Below are positions 1 through 8,772 of a stretch of 64,000 nt of DNA, in pieces (within the stretch, counting starts at the first letter, position 1; the number at the start of each line of letters is the position of its first letter). Source of the DNA: Gudongella sp034006985 (lineage in GTDB: Bacteria; Bacillota; Clostridia; Tissierellales; Tissierellaceae); assembly GCA_034006985.1 (NCBI GenBank), contig JAVERT010000003.1, forward strand, positions 1-64,000, in the 5' to 3' direction. Below the pieces are notes generated by a model, which saw only the letters and a program-made list of their open reading frames with translations, had not been told where the DNA came from and made no database searches. Position numbers and translations under genes: made by a program.

Positions 1-24
1 TTCTTCTGTTATAATTAGTTTCAT
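1..24 (-). CDS. N-terminus of an unidentified protein, cut by the window edge
   Basis: Only the first eight codons (MKLIITEE) are inside the window, reading leftward off the edge. The ATG at 22-24 is preceded by a GGAGGG ribosome binding site at 34-39, so this is a real start. Several unrelated families begin with similar residues (topoisomerase III, glucosamine-6-phosphate deaminase), so no product is assigned. Confidence 0.5.
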
Positions 25-139
25 TAGAAGGATCCCTCCGATACTTGTTTTGTTGTCGTGACTAACATTATATCAGAGGTCCTTCTTTTTTTATTGTTTT
101 ATGTCACACATGTATTATCTCACTTCACAAAAGTGCCCT

Positions 140-1050
140 AAACAAAAGGGACGGTTCTTTTTGTCCCAATTTCATATTCCCCCTTTTCTTCTTACAGACT
201 AATTATCAATACTTACTTTATAAACGTAATTTTTATTCACTTCCAAAACTTCTGCTATTTCTCTATAAGTAAAAGCATCTTGGCCTAACAAGATTTTTAT
301 AAGATTATCTATCTTTTCAGGGTCTCTTTTTATTTGAGAAGCATCTCTAATCCCCTCTTTTTGACAAAATCCTGAGATTGTTCTATTAAAAATTTCATCT
401 TTAATAATTTTAACTTCCTCCTCAGTATCAATAAATACTGTGATATTTTCTTTTTCATGGAATTCTCTAAGTCCTCCTACACCTCCAGCTAGTTCAATAA
501 CCATGTCTTTTATTTTATCAGAGATATTTAGGTTAGTTTTTGTGAAATATCCCAAGTAACTTGACCATTCATAATCTTGAATCTCTTTTGAGATTCCCGC
601 TTTAACAGGATTATTATGAATATAACTTACCGCATTGAGTAGATGATTGTCATTATAAATATTCTCGCTTCTATAACGATCTTGGAATACATGCCCCACT
701 CTATCCAAATTATTATTGTAACGCATTGCAAATCTAATATTTATCTTTTTCATAAGTTTAGCAATCTCGAATAAATCACCTTTCATTATCAGATGCATAT
801 GATTATCCATTATGCAATATGCTCCAATATCTACTTGAAGCTCTTCAATACTTTGGCTAAGAATCTCAATCATAAATTTCTTATGCTTACTCTTCTCAAA
901 TATTTTTTCCTTATTTATTCCTCTAATCATTATGTGGTAAAAATCGGTAGGACTTTGTTCTCTAGCCCTTCTTGGCATATTATCACCTCTTGCAAGTAAT
1001 GTCAGAATTTTTAGATAAATCAGGGACAAAAAGAACCGTCCCCTTTGTTT
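140..1050. mobile_element. RAYT element 1: Y1 transposase gene bounded by terminal inverted repeats
   Basis: The element has ends of about 28 bp in inverted orientation: 140-167 and 1023-1050. Both contain the core GGGACGGTTCTTTTTGTCCC, with one mismatch in the A-rich outer part. Each end can fold by itself (GGGAC paired with GTCCC around a 10-nt loop), as expected for REP-like hairpins recognised by a Y1 transposase. The transposase lies inside on the minus strand. The right end touches the stop codon of the TAXI gene at 1051. The same core recurs at 24181, 25023, 30240 and 34499. Confidence 0.8.
199..978 (-). CDS. REP-associated tyrosine (Y1_Tnp, HUH) transposase, RAYT type
   Basis: This 259-residue protein belongs to the Y1 transposase (IS200-like/RAYT) family, which nicks single-stranded DNA at hairpin ends. 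The HUH motif is HMH in DNHMHLIMKG (about residue 58), and the likely catalytic Tyr lies in YIHNNPVKAG (about residue 123). The C-terminal part looks like a helix-turn-helix (YREIAEVLEVNKNYVYKV). I chose the ATG at 978 because AGAGGTG lies just upstream; the open frame extends 17 codons further without a site. It is a close paralogue of the protein at 24248-25027, with the same length and start (MPR-AREQSPTDFYHIMIRG). Both ends of the element flank it. Confidence 0.88.
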   Translation of the reverse strand: MPRRAREQSPTDFYHIMIRGINKEKIFEKSKHKKFMIEILSQSIEELQVDIGAYCIMDNHMHLIMKGDLFEIAKLMKKINIRFAMRYNNNLDRVGHVFQDRYRSENIYNDNHLLNAVSYIHNNPVKAGISKEIQDYEWSSYLGYFTKTNLNISDKIKDMVIELAGGVGGLREFHEKENITVFIDTEEEVKIIKDEIFNRTISGFCQKEGIRDASQIKRDPEKIDNLIKILLGQDAFTYREIAEVLEVNKNYVYKVSIDN

Positions 1051-2019
1051 TTACTTTAGGACTCCGGCTTCTTTATAGTATCTTGCGGCTCCATCATGTA
1101 GTGGTAGATCTGCTAGGTTTTGTACTGCTGTTTCTACTTTTAGTCCTTTTATTGCATTATGTGTGTTTTGTAGTGAATCTATATTTTCCCAAAATACTTT
1201 TGCCATTTGGTATACGGTTTCTTCTGGTAAACTCTCGTCTACAAATATTGTTATTACTAAGCTTGTTGTTATTATATCTTCATCTTGACCTTCATATGTT
1301 CCTGCTGGAATTATTGCTCTATTATACCAAGGATATTCTGCTACCAGTTTTTCTATAACATCCTCATCAATTGAAATTAGTTTCCCATTTGCTGTTGATG
1401 TGATTTCTGTAATTGCTGATGTTGGTATCCCTGCTTGAAGCCATGCTCCATCTAATTGCTTGTTTCTTATTAAATCAATAGACTCTGTAAAACCAACAAA
1501 TTGCGGTTTAAAATCATCTGGATAATTAAGACCCGCCGCACTAAGATGGACATTTGTCTCAACTTCAGGTGTGCTTCCTGGTGCTCCTGGTGCAAAATTC
1601 TTACCTTTTATATCTCTTAGAGTTTCTATTCCAGAATCTTTACTTACAACTACTTGATTATAATTTGAATAGAGTGCTGTTAATACTCTAATACCATCAT
1701 ATTGCATATCTTCAAAAACTCCTGTGCCATTTTTTTGTTCAGTCATAATATTTGTAACTGCTACTCCTATTTGAGCTTCTTTTTCTGCAACTAGATTTAA
1801 ATTTTGTACTCCTCCGTTTGATGCTTCTACAGATACATTTAACCCCTCAATGTTTTCATTCCACAGATTTGCTATAGCCGCTCCGATTGGATATATTGAA
1901 CCTGTTGTTGATGCTGTTGGAAATTTTAGATACACTGTTTCTTTTTCTGTATTATTGCATCCTACTAAAAGACCTATAGTTAAAATTATTGCTAAAAATA
2001 CAACTACTATTTTTTTCAA
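1051..2019 (-). CDS. TAXI family TRAP transporter solute-binding lipoprotein
   Basis: This 322-residue extracytoplasmic binding protein captures an organic acid-like solute and delivers it to the TRAP permease. The N-terminus is a lipoprotein signal (hydrophobic stretch, then LLVGC with Cys21). It is followed by a TAXI-family pattern, TASTGSIYPIGAAIANLW, near residue 36. The start is a TTG at 2017-2019 with GGAGGG seven bases upstream; no ATG fits better. It lies 44 bases downstream of the fused permease gene and is probably cotranscribed with it. The stop codon abuts the RAYT element, whose hairpin may serve as its terminator. The ligand cannot be told from sequence. Confidence 0.9.
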   Translation of the reverse strand: MKKIVVVFLAIILTIGLLVGCNNTEKETVYLKFPTASTTGSIYPIGAAIANLWNENIEGLNVSVEASNGGVQNLNLVAEKEAQIGVAVTNIMTEQKNGTGVFEDMQYDGIRVLTALYSNYNQVVVSKDSGIETLRDIKGKNFAPGAPGSTPEVETNVHLSAAGLNYPDDFKPQFVGFTESIDLIRNKQLDGAWLQAGIPTSAITEITSTANGKLISIDEDVIEKLVAEYPWYNRAIIPAGTYEGQDEDIITTSLVITIFVDESLPEETVYQMAKVFWENIDSLQNTHNAIKGLKVETAVQNLADLPLHDGAARYYKEAGVLK

Positions 2020-2063
2020 GACTTGCCCTCCTTATAATTCGTATACGATAATCCTATCAAATA

Positions 2064-3986
2064 TTAATAAAATATTCTAGACTTATGGCTTCTTCTCTTA
2101 TTATATATTTCAAAAATAGTTACCATGATCACAAGAACTATTCCAATTAAATCAGTGCCCGCTTGTGGATGAATAAGTAAAAGTCCTATCGCTATAAATA
2201 TAAACCTTTCAATAATATTACTTCTCCTAATATACCAGCCACTTGTTCCTGCTGAAAGAAAATATATCCCCATAGCTGCTCCAGCTATAGCAATCACAAT
2301 TTTAACTATGCTCACTCCTTCATCCGCAACTCCAAGTAGTAAAATTGGGTTCAGTAAAAAAAAGAATGGCAAAACGAATCCTGAAAGTCCAACCTTAACT
2401 GCTTGAATTGATGATTTAAAAAAGTCAGATTTTGCAATTCCTGATGCTACATAAACCGATATTGCAACTGGTGGAGTAATATTTGATAACGATGCATATA
2501 TCAAGCAAAATAGATGAGCTGCAATAGGCACTGCTCCAACTTTTATCATAACTGGAACTGCTACAGCTGTTACTATTACATATGCTGCAATTCCTGGAAC
2601 ACCCATTCCAAGAATAATACTCATTATTGCAACCATAATTCCTGCTTTTAATAACTCCCCTGGTCCTACAATCTTAAGCATTAAGAACCCAAACTTTAGT
2701 CCAAGCCCTGTTAATGAGACGCTTCCTATTATCACGCCTATAATAATACAACTTACGCCTACTCCAATAACTCCTCTAACTCCATCTTCGCAAGCTTTTA
2801 TAATCATACCTATATCCATTCTAGTACGCTTCCTGATATAGCTAGTAACTATTATAACAAATATTGAGGCTACACAAGCAAATAAAGGTGTATAACCCAT
2901 TACCATTAATACAAGTAATGATAGCACTGGTGATAATAGATGTCCGTCTTTTTTCAGAACTTTAAATGCATTAGGAATAGATTCTTCGTTTAAGCCTTGA
3001 AGCCCTGTCCTCTTTGCTTCAAAATGCACAGATAGAATTAATCCAAAGTAATATAATACTGCTGGCACTGTTGCTGCAAGCGCTACAACTGAATATGATT
3101 CCCCTGTGTATTCAGCCATTAAAAATGCTACCGCTCCCATAACTGGCGGTAGAAATTGTCCTCCTGTAGATGCCGCTGCCTCTACTCCCGCCGCAAATTC
3201 TGCCTTGTATCCTTGGTCTTTCATCATTGGAATTGTTATTGTTCCTGTAGTTGCTACATTTGCTACTGCAGAACCATTTACCATTCCAAGTAAACCTGAT
3301 ACCATAACAGCAACTTTTGCCGGTCCTCCAGCAGTTTTCCCAACTAATGCCAAAGAAATATTATTTACTAATCTTGAAAATCCACTCCTATTTAAAAATG
3401 CTCCAAATAAAATAAATACAAATATATATGTAGATGCAACTCCTATTCCACTGCCAAATATACCCTGACTTCCCCAAAACATATGTCCTACTATTCTAGA
3501 AACTGAAAAGCCAGCATGCCCTAGAGTGCCTGGAATAAGTCTTCCTATAAAATCATATAAAACAAATATACCTGCAAGCCAAACTATTCCTCCTGAAGAT
3601 CTTTTAGCAGCAATAAACACTATTGATATTGCTATTAGTCCAATTATATTTTCATAATCAGTTACAAATCCACCTTTTAAGGCTATCCTATTGTAGTTTA
3701 AAATAAAATATAAAAATACGGAAATAGTTATAACTATTAAAATCAAATCTAATTTTGATGGAGACTTTTGAGGTGGTTTTTTTTTGTTAGCTGGATAAAT
3801 TAAAAAACAAAATATCAAAAATAGCATTGCCGTTATCGCTCGAAATACTATCGCCTCCATTGTTCCTATGGTAGTAAAATAAAGCTGAAAAACAACCCAT
3901 AAAACTGATAATACAGTTATTGTTTTTTGCCAAAATAATTGTTTCTTTTTTACAGCTTCTTTTTTTGAAATTCTGGTTGTTTTCAT
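2064..3986 (-). CDS. TRAP transporter fused permease (4TM plus 12TM)
   Basis: This 640-residue protein is almost entirely hydrophobic. It matches the fused small-plus-large TRAP permeases that work with TAXI binding proteins, using an ion gradient for secondary uptake. Visible landmarks are GGQFLPPVMGAVAFLMAEYTG in the middle and the DctM-like LGMGVPGIAAYVIVTAVAVP in the C-terminal half. The start at 3986 follows AAGGTGGG. The binding protein follows directly, and the tautomerase and flavin oxidase genes lie upstream, separated by a strong hairpin at 4049-4083. The transported solute is therefore plausibly a small carboxylate or hydroxy acid, which is an inference from neighbours only. Confidence 0.92.
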   Translation of the reverse strand: MKTTRISKKEAVKKKQLFWQKTITVLSVLWVVFQLYFTTIGTMEAIVFRAITAMLFLIFCFLIYPANKKKPPQKSPSKLDLILIVITISVFLYFILNYNRIALKGGFVTDYENIIGLIAISIVFIAAKRSSGGIVWLAGIFVLYDFIGRLIPGTLGHAGFSVSRIVGHMFWGSQGIFGSGIGVASTYIFVFILFGAFLNRSGFSRLVNNISLALVGKTAGGPAKVAVMVSGLLGMVNGSAVANVATTGTITIPMMKDQGYKAEFAAGVEAAASTGGQFLPPVMGAVAFLMAEYTGESYSVVALAATVPAVLYYFGLILSVHFEAKRTGLQGLNEESIPNAFKVLKKDGHLLSPVLSLLVLMVMGYTPLFACVASIFVIIVTSYIRKRTRMDIGMIIKACEDGVRGVIGVGVSCIIIGVIIGSVSLTGLGLKFGFLMLKIVGPGELLKAGIMVAIMSIILGMGVPGIAAYVIVTAVAVPVMIKVGAVPIAAHLFCLIYASLSNITPPVAISVYVASGIAKSDFFKSSIQAVKVGLSGFVLPFFFLLNPILLLGVADEGVSIVKIVIAIAGAAMGIYFLSAGTSGWYIRRSNIIERFIFIAIGLLLIHPQAGTDLIGIVLVIMVTIFEIYNKRRSHKSRIFY

Positions 3987-4048
3987 TCATCTACCCACCT
4001 TTTTATACTGCCTATTATATCAAATTTTAATTGTATGCGTTTAAATAT

Positions 4049-4083
4049 TTAACCCGTTAAGGTCCATCTCCTTAACGGGTTAA
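4049..4083 (-). terminator. Hairpin terminator after the tautomerase gene
   Basis: A perfect 14-bp inverted repeat (TTAACCCGTTAAGG at 4049-4062 and its complement at 4070-4083) surrounds a 7-nt loop. It sits just after the tautomerase stop codon. The tail on the minus strand is only moderately T-rich (ATATTTAAA), so some readthrough into the TRAP genes is possible. Confidence 0.65.
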
Positions 4084-4088
4084 CTTAA

Positions 4089-4274
4089 CTACTTATCTAG
4101 CATTAAAACTCCGCCAGTTGCATAATTTTCTCTTTCCATTTCTCTGATTATAATTTTTACATCTTCTTGTTTACAATTCACTGTTTCAACTAGTACTTGT
4201 GTTACTTTTTCTGCCATAGCTCTTTTTTGCTCTGTGGTTCTTCCTTTTAATAATTCTACTTGTAATATTGGCAT
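4089..4274 (-). CDS. 4-oxalocrotonate tautomerase family protein
   Basis: This 61-residue protein has the canonical small size of 4-OT subunits. After removal of Met, Pro1 is the expected general base (MPILQVELLKGR), and Arg11 is conserved. The position of the usual Arg39 is Lys here, and the usual Phe50 is Tyr (NYATGG). Substrate preference may therefore differ from true 4-oxalocrotonate tautomerase. It sits 17 bases after the flavin oxidase gene at 4292, with AAGGAGG upstream of the start, so the two are very likely cotranscribed. The family acts on 2-oxo acids and their enols; the actual substrate is unknown. Confidence 0.88.
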   Translation of the reverse strand: MPILQVELLKGRTTEQKRAMAEKVTQVLVETVNCKQEDVKIIIREMERENYATGGVLMLDK

Positions 4275-4291
4275 TTTTGTTCCTCCTTTTT

Positions 4292-5314
4292 TTATATGCT
4301 TATACTTATCATATCATAAGTTATATCAGATAGTTTACTACATCCAGTCATAATCATAGTTTCTTTTAGTTCAGCTTTTAGTTTCTCTGTTAACAAGCTA
4401 ACTCCTTCTGCTCCACCACCAAAAGCCATTATTGCGTATGGTCTTCCTATAAGAACGGCATCAGCACCAAGTGCCAAGGCTTTAAAAACATCTGCACCTG
4501 TTCTGATTCCTCCGTCTACAAACACTTTAACTTTATCACCAACTGCTAGTTTTATTTCTCTAAGTACTTCGGTTGTTGCTTCTTGATTATCTAGAACCCT
4601 ACCACCATGGTTTGAAACAACTATTCCATAAGCTCCTATTTCTACAGCTTTCATGGCTGTTTTTACTGACATAACACCTTTTATAATAAATGGCAAATCA
4701 GTCGATTGTACTATTTCTTTTAACTCCTCCACTGATTTAGATGAAACTGGTTTTCCAGATTTTGCTAAATGCACAAGTCCTGCTGAATCTATATCCATTG
4801 CAAAAGCAGGAACATTCAGCTTCTCAATTATTCTGATTTTTTCTATAACATTAGGATTTTTCCAAGGCTTTAGCGTTGGAATAGCTTGTCCACCCATTTT
4901 TTCTACTACTTTAAGTGGGTCAAGGAAGTATTGATCGTTTGCTCCATCACCTGTAAATGCTAAAATCCCAGAATCTACAGCTCCTTTGACAATTCTTTGA
5001 TCATACTCACCTTCAGTTAACTTTCCACCGTAATTAATATCTATTCCACCAATTGGCGCTATAAATATAGGTGCTTCATATCTATTCCCAAATAACTCTA
5101 TTTCTATATTGTAGCCTTCGTCATGATAAATAGTATCCATAACTGGATGAATTCTTTGTAAGAAGTTATAATTTCTCTTAAAAGTATTCCCTGTCCCTTT
5201 TGAACCTACACCTGGTGTCTTCCCAGCACATGCAACTCCATTACATTCTTTGCAAACTAAACAAATTGGAGATAATATTTCTCGTGCCTTGTCTCTAGTC
5301 TCTTTATAATCCAT
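4292..5314 (-). CDS. FMN-dependent alpha-hydroxy-acid oxidizing protein
   Basis: This 340-residue TIM-barrel flavoprotein belongs to the lactate oxidase / glycolate oxidase / isopentenyl diphosphate isomerase type 2-like family. The active-site signature SNHGGRVLDNQEAT and the FMN-phosphate region VDGGIRTGADVFKALALGAD are clear. The N-terminus carries four clustered cysteines (CLVCKECNGVACAG, about residues 18-31), which is not part of the classic enzymes and could bind a metal or an iron-sulfur cluster. I chose the ATG at 5314 because TAAGGAGG precedes it; the frame extends seven codons upstream. It oxidises a 2-hydroxy acid or a similar substrate, and the downstream tautomerase would act on a 2-oxo acid. 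Confidence 0.85.
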   Translation of the reverse strand: MDYKETRDKAREILSPICLVCKECNGVACAGKTPGVGSKGTGNTFKRNYNFLQRIHPVMDTIYHDEGYNIEIELFGNRYEAPIFIAPIGGIDINYGGKLTEGEYDQRIVKGAVDSGILAFTGDGANDQYFLDPLKVVEKMGGQAIPTLKPWKNPNVIEKIRIIEKLNVPAFAMDIDSAGLVHLAKSGKPVSSKSVEELKEIVQSTDLPFIIKGVMSVKTAMKAVEIGAYGIVVSNHGGRVLDNQEATTEVLREIKLAVGDKVKVFVDGGIRTGADVFKALALGADAVLIGRPYAIMAFGGGAEGVSLLTEKLKAELKETMIMTGCSKLSDITYDMISISI

Positions 5315-5453
5315 GCTAAACCTCCTTAAGCTCATTATATGCTTATTATACCACTAATTTATACAGCAGATAAAGTGATTTAATATTGTAACTGTATATT
5401 AATATATAATTTAGGGTATTACTGATATAATGAACTTCAAAGGAGAGGATAAA

Positions 5454-6845
5454 ATGCATCTAAAAAAGACAATATACTCTTTATTTTTCGTATTATTACT
5501 GATGCTCTTAATTAGGCCCCTAAAAATAAATGCAATGAGTACTACTGAAGAAACAATTATAATAAATGATTTTAGCCATTACACTCAACATAACTTCAAT
5601 TACAATGGAATTGGAAAGTTTTTCATCAGAAAAATCGAATCCAGTAAACCCTTTAAATACTGGACTGGGTATTATTTGCCTGGAGAATCTGGTACTTTGA
5701 GCTATTTTGATAATAATAAACAACTTGTAACTATACCTCTAAAGGATGGTCCACTCCCTTCTGGGAAAATTCTTTTTTTATCAACAGATAGTTATAATCT
5801 AATACTTGGTCAGGGCTATACATACAAAGATTTAGGAAGCGGTACTGTAGATAGCCAAAGTAGTCTTCCTATTAGTATTAAAAAAGTAGGTTCTAGCTAT
5901 TTAATTAATTACTCATATAATCTTACCGAAAATATTTTTGGGATATTATGGGGACTTGGATCAAAAGATATTCTAGTGGATTTAAATAAACCTAATTTAA
6001 ACTTAATATGGAGAAACTATGATTTTGATAAAAACGCACGTATTCTATTTGATGGATATCATTTTAAAAGTCCATCAAGTTATCTACCTCATACAGCAAA
6101 CTCCTACTGGCGAATTCCAAGTTCCTACCTAACAAATTCCCTAATAAGAACTGGTGGGAGTCTAGCCTCCAATATATTGGGTAATGCACTACTTCAAATT
6201 GAGAGTAAAAACATACAACCAGAAGGATTTTTACCAACATTACCAAGAAGCACTTGGCTATACAATGATTATGGAATAGGTTCAGGCTTTTTTGATACAA
6301 GATTTAACGCAGATACAATTGAAACTAACATAATTGCATGGAGAAAATTTAGAGTACCTCAATATAGAGAAAACTACTTAAAACTTTCTGACTACTATAT
6401 TAAGCATTTTGAAAATAACCACTATGGTTTCTTCGATTCAATGGGTAACGAAGGCTATTTGGTGGATGATTATTTTTACCCTAGAGCTAAGTATTCTCAC
6501 GTATCACTAAATCACCAACTACAAGCTATTCATATATTCTATATGCTTTATGAAACTGAGAAAGATATAAAATATTTAAATATTGCTGATAAAATGTTAA
6601 TTGGAATAAAAGTTACTAGAGATAGATGGATTATGGCTAATGGAAACTTAATATATGCCTATATGCCTGATGGAACAATGGGTCTAACAGATTATCCCTT
6701 TTTAACCTATAACGATTTAGTAGCTGTCCAAACTGATTTACAAAGAATTAAGGGCATAAAAGATCCAGATATTGAAGTCCTTATAAATACAAAGAAACTC
6801 TGGATGGATAGAAATAATATAACTGGCTATAATCCAGCTTTTTAA
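5454..6845 (+). CDS. Secreted protein of unknown function, possible alpha-toroid carbohydrate-active domain
   Basis: The 463-residue product starts with a signal peptide (KKTIYSLFFVLLLMLL, then a polar region after NAMST). The C-terminal half contains repeated helical blocks with aromatic residues (LNHQLQAIHIFYMLYETEKD, YLNIADKMLIG), like the alpha/alpha toroids of D-glucuronyl C5-epimerases and GH88/GH105-type enzymes. I cannot place it with certainty. The start ATG at 5454 follows AGGAGAGG; an earlier in-frame ATG at 5430 has no ribosome binding site. The gene at 6879 follows closely on the same strand and is probably cotranscribed. Confidence 0.7.
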   Translation: MHLKKTIYSLFFVLLLMLLIRPLKINAMSTTEETIIINDFSHYTQHNFNYNGIGKFFIRKIESSKPFKYWTGYYLPGESGTLSYFDNNKQLVTIPLKDGPLPSGKILFLSTDSYNLILGQGYTYKDLGSGTVDSQSSLPISIKKVGSSYLINYSYNLTENIFGILWGLGSKDILVDLNKPNLNLIWRNYDFDKNARILFDGYHFKSPSSYLPHTANSYWRIPSSYLTNSLIRTGGSLASNILGNALLQIESKNIQPEGFLPTLPRSTWLYNDYGIGSGFFDTRFNADTIETNIIAWRKFRVPQYRENYLKLSDYYIKHFENNHYGFFDSMGNEGYLVDDYFYPRAKYSHVSLNHQLQAIHIFYMLYETEKDIKYLNIADKMLIGIKVTRDRWIMANGNLIYAYMPDGTMGLTDYPFLTYNDLVAVQTDLQRIKGIKDPDIEVLINTKKLWMDRNNITGYNPAF

Positions 6846-6878
6846 TTATTTTAAAACAAATTTGATAGGATGATTAAT

Positions 6879-7316
6879 ATGAACAAAAAAATAATATTAT
6901 TTTCATTAATAATACTAATTATTGGAGTAAGTTTTTTTATATTTATAGATAACAGAAAAACAGGTCCAGATGATTCATTTGTATATGTGACAGATGATTA
7001 TATTGGCAGTTGGTATTTTGACAAGAACTCAATACAAGAAAGAACTGACCTTACTGAAGGCATAAAAGTAATAGATGTTTGGATGAAAAGAGATGTTTAC
7101 AAGACAGAAAATGCTAAAGGTAGTGATGTTCTACTGTGGCATATAGACCCCGCTAAAATGAGATATAAGATATCTGATTCATTTGCTTATAATCAGGATG
7201 AAAAACTATTAGATGCATGATATTTGGAGTATGCTGATGTCTCGTGGAGACATGTGGATATAGATAGTACCGATGAAATAATAATAAATGCTGTTTTAGA
7301 TTATTATAACAAATAA
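6879..7316 (+). CDS. Small membrane-anchored protein with an in-frame TGA codon (broken gene or selenoprotein candidate)
   Basis: The frame begins at ATG 6879 with an N-terminal anchor (KKIILFSLIILIIGVSFFIF). It runs 113 codons to a TGA at 7218-7220, then stays open for 31 more codons to TAA at 7314-7316. The part after the TGA still looks like protein (YLEYADVSWRHVDIDS, then EIIINAVLDYY). It resembles the end of surface-adhesin-E-like domains (a W..I...S pattern), so the ancestral protein ran through. A conventional caller would end it at 7220. The TGA may be a nonsense mutation or a selenocysteine codon; see the hairpin at 7237-7253. The cell-surface function is inferred from the anchor only. 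Confidence 0.6.
7237..7253 (+). other. SECIS-like hairpin downstream of an in-frame TGA
   Basis: ATGTCTC (7237-7243) and GAGACAT (7247-7253) form a perfect 7-bp stem with the 3-nt loop GTG. The loop begins 23 nt after the TGA at 7218-7220. Published bacterial SECIS models ask for a short stem, an apical loop with a G in its first two positions, and a UGA-to-loop distance of about 16-37 nt; all three are met. Such a hairpin could arise by chance, and no Cys homologue can be checked here. Confidence 0.3.
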
Positions 7317-7321
7317 CTTAA

Positions 7322-7347
7322 CCCTCTTAATTTTTTAATTAAGAGGG
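7322..7347. terminator. Bidirectional terminator between convergent genes
   Basis: CCCTCTTAATT (7322-7332) pairs with AATTAAGAGGG (7337-7347) around a TTTT loop. It lies between the rightward gene ending at 7316 and the leftward metallophosphoesterase, whose stop codon (7335-7337) is inside the hairpin. Confidence 0.65.
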
Positions 7348-8141
7348 CTAATTGTGATTTCTGATATTTGTACTGGATTTAAAAATCTTATTGGTAACAA
7401 GCTATTTCCAAGACCGCTATCTATATATAATAATGGACCATTTTCTAACTGCATAAGTCCTTTGTCATATTTAGGGAAAATTCCTTGTCCCGGTGCTACA
7501 AGACCTCCTATAATAGGAAGTCTTATTTGGCCTCCATGAGTGTGACCTGAAAGGACTAGATCTATCCTATCGTCTAGGTAGCTAATTGGTCGATTTGGAG
7601 AATGTGAGAGTACTATATCGTATATACTCTGAGATGCTTTATCCAAGACTTTCTGAAACTCATCTTTTTCTGCGAAAAAAGGTAGTCCTATCAATCTTAT
7701 CTTTTCTCCTTCTATATCTAGCATAGTTGTCTTGTTATCTAAAATATAGACTCCTTTTTCTACTAGACCTTCTATAAATTCATTTCTATTAGAATTCAGT
7801 CCTTCGTGATTTCCTTCCACGAAATATATAGGTTTATTTACTGTATTAAGCCCATCTACTAATGCAAATGCTAAAGATAGATTCTCTGTTTTGGAATCAA
7901 TAATGTCTCCAGTTAGCACTATGAAATTAGGATTATATTTCTTTATAGATTCAGCTAATTTTGTAATATCTATATTTTTATTTGAATGAAAATCTGTAAT
8001 TTGCGATATTTTAATTTCTGAATTTACTTTTTTTGATTCAATTGAAACTTGGTTTATTTTAAAATTTGAAATTTGTACTTGATTATATATTAATACTACA
8101 ATTATTAGTAAAGTCAGTATAAGAATTTTCTTTATATCCAT
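7335..8141 (-). CDS. Membrane-anchored metallophosphoesterase
   Basis: This 268-residue calcineurin-like phosphoesterase has an N-terminal membrane anchor (LILTLLIIVVLIYN). The di-metal site motifs appear in order: ITDFHSN (about 49), LTGDIID (about 75), EGNHEG (about 109) and LSGHTHGGQIRLP (about 197). This arrangement matches the YkuE/YaeI-type enzymes, reported to act on lipid-linked phosphates such as UDP-diacylglucosamine, at the outer face of the membrane. The start follows TAGGAG at a good distance. The physiological substrate in this organism is not shown by the sequence. Confidence 0.88.
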   Translation of the reverse strand: MDIKKILILTLLIIVVLIYNQVQISNFKINQVSIESKKVNSEIKISQITDFHSNKNIDITKLAESIKKYNPNFIVLTGDIIDSKTENLSLAFALVDGLNTVNKPIYFVEGNHEGLNSNRNEFIEGLVEKGVYILDNKTTMLDIEGEKIRLIGLPFFAEKDEFQKVLDKASQSIYDIVLSHSPNRPISYLDDRIDLVLSGHTHGGQIRLPIIGGLVAPGQGIFPKYDKGLMQLENGPLLYIDSGLGNSLLPIRFLNPVQISEITISPLN

Positions 8142-8205
8142 ATAATCTCCTATTAGACCATTATTTTCGGGCGATTAAAGCTAGCCTCTGCGGTTTTGTA
8201 TAATT

Positions 8206-8703
8206 CTATTGTGAATTGGTTCTTAGTTTTATAAATTCTTTGAAATCGTCAAAATTTCCTCGTACAAAACTATTTGGTTCGAGTAAAATTCCGTTTTTTT
8301 TGCCAAACATCAAAACATATGAATGCTCTAAATCATATTGTTTTATTATTTGATCATATTCAATAGAGAGTGAAAATGTACCTTCTGATAAATATATTTT
8401 ATCTCCAAACTGAACTCGTGTTTGAAGTTTTTTACCTCTATGTATCTTTTTATCGCTTTCTTTTAATTGCTTTAGAGTCATAGATGGTGTCAAGAGTAGC
8501 ACAGTCACTGTAATAAACAAAACTACTCCATATATCGCAGTATAAACGGTGTTGTTTCTAATTACTGAAAATACTACCATTATAAGCGCTACAGTAGCTA
8601 TTACAAAGCCCTGTATCTTTATTTTTTTCAATATTACTTTATTAATATACTCAGATAACATATCATCGTTTGAATAATACTTGTTTTCAAACACAATATC
8701 CAC
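8206..8703 (-). CDS. YcxB-like membrane protein
   Basis: This 165-residue protein has two transmembrane helices (IQGFVIATVALIMVVFSVI and a second, IYGVVLFITVTVLLL) followed by a soluble C-terminal domain. That layout is typical of the YcxB-like family, whose function is unknown. I place the start at the GTG at 8701-8703 because AAGGGAG lies eight bases upstream. The frame stays open further upstream only because it runs backwards through the tRNA-Leu gene, so a longer protein is not credible. Confidence 0.75.
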   Translation of the reverse strand: MDIVFENKYYSNDDMLSEYINKVILKKIKIQGFVIATVALIMVVFSVIRNNTVYTAIYGVVLFITVTVLLLTPSMTLKQLKESDKKIHRGKKLQTRVQFGDKIYLSEGTFSLSIEYDQIIKQYDLEHSYVLMFGKKNGILLEPNSFVRGNFDDFKEFIKLRTNSQ

Positions 8704-8772
8704 ATTCTCAACTCCCTTAGTAAAATTAAAAATCCATATATAAGGCTCTAGGCCAAATACATGGATCTTAAA

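Noticed and set aside
7218..7220. Genome-wide reassignment of TGA to Trp
   Set aside because: Many clear genes here end with TGA, and the metal ATPase codon would need to be Cys rather than Trp.
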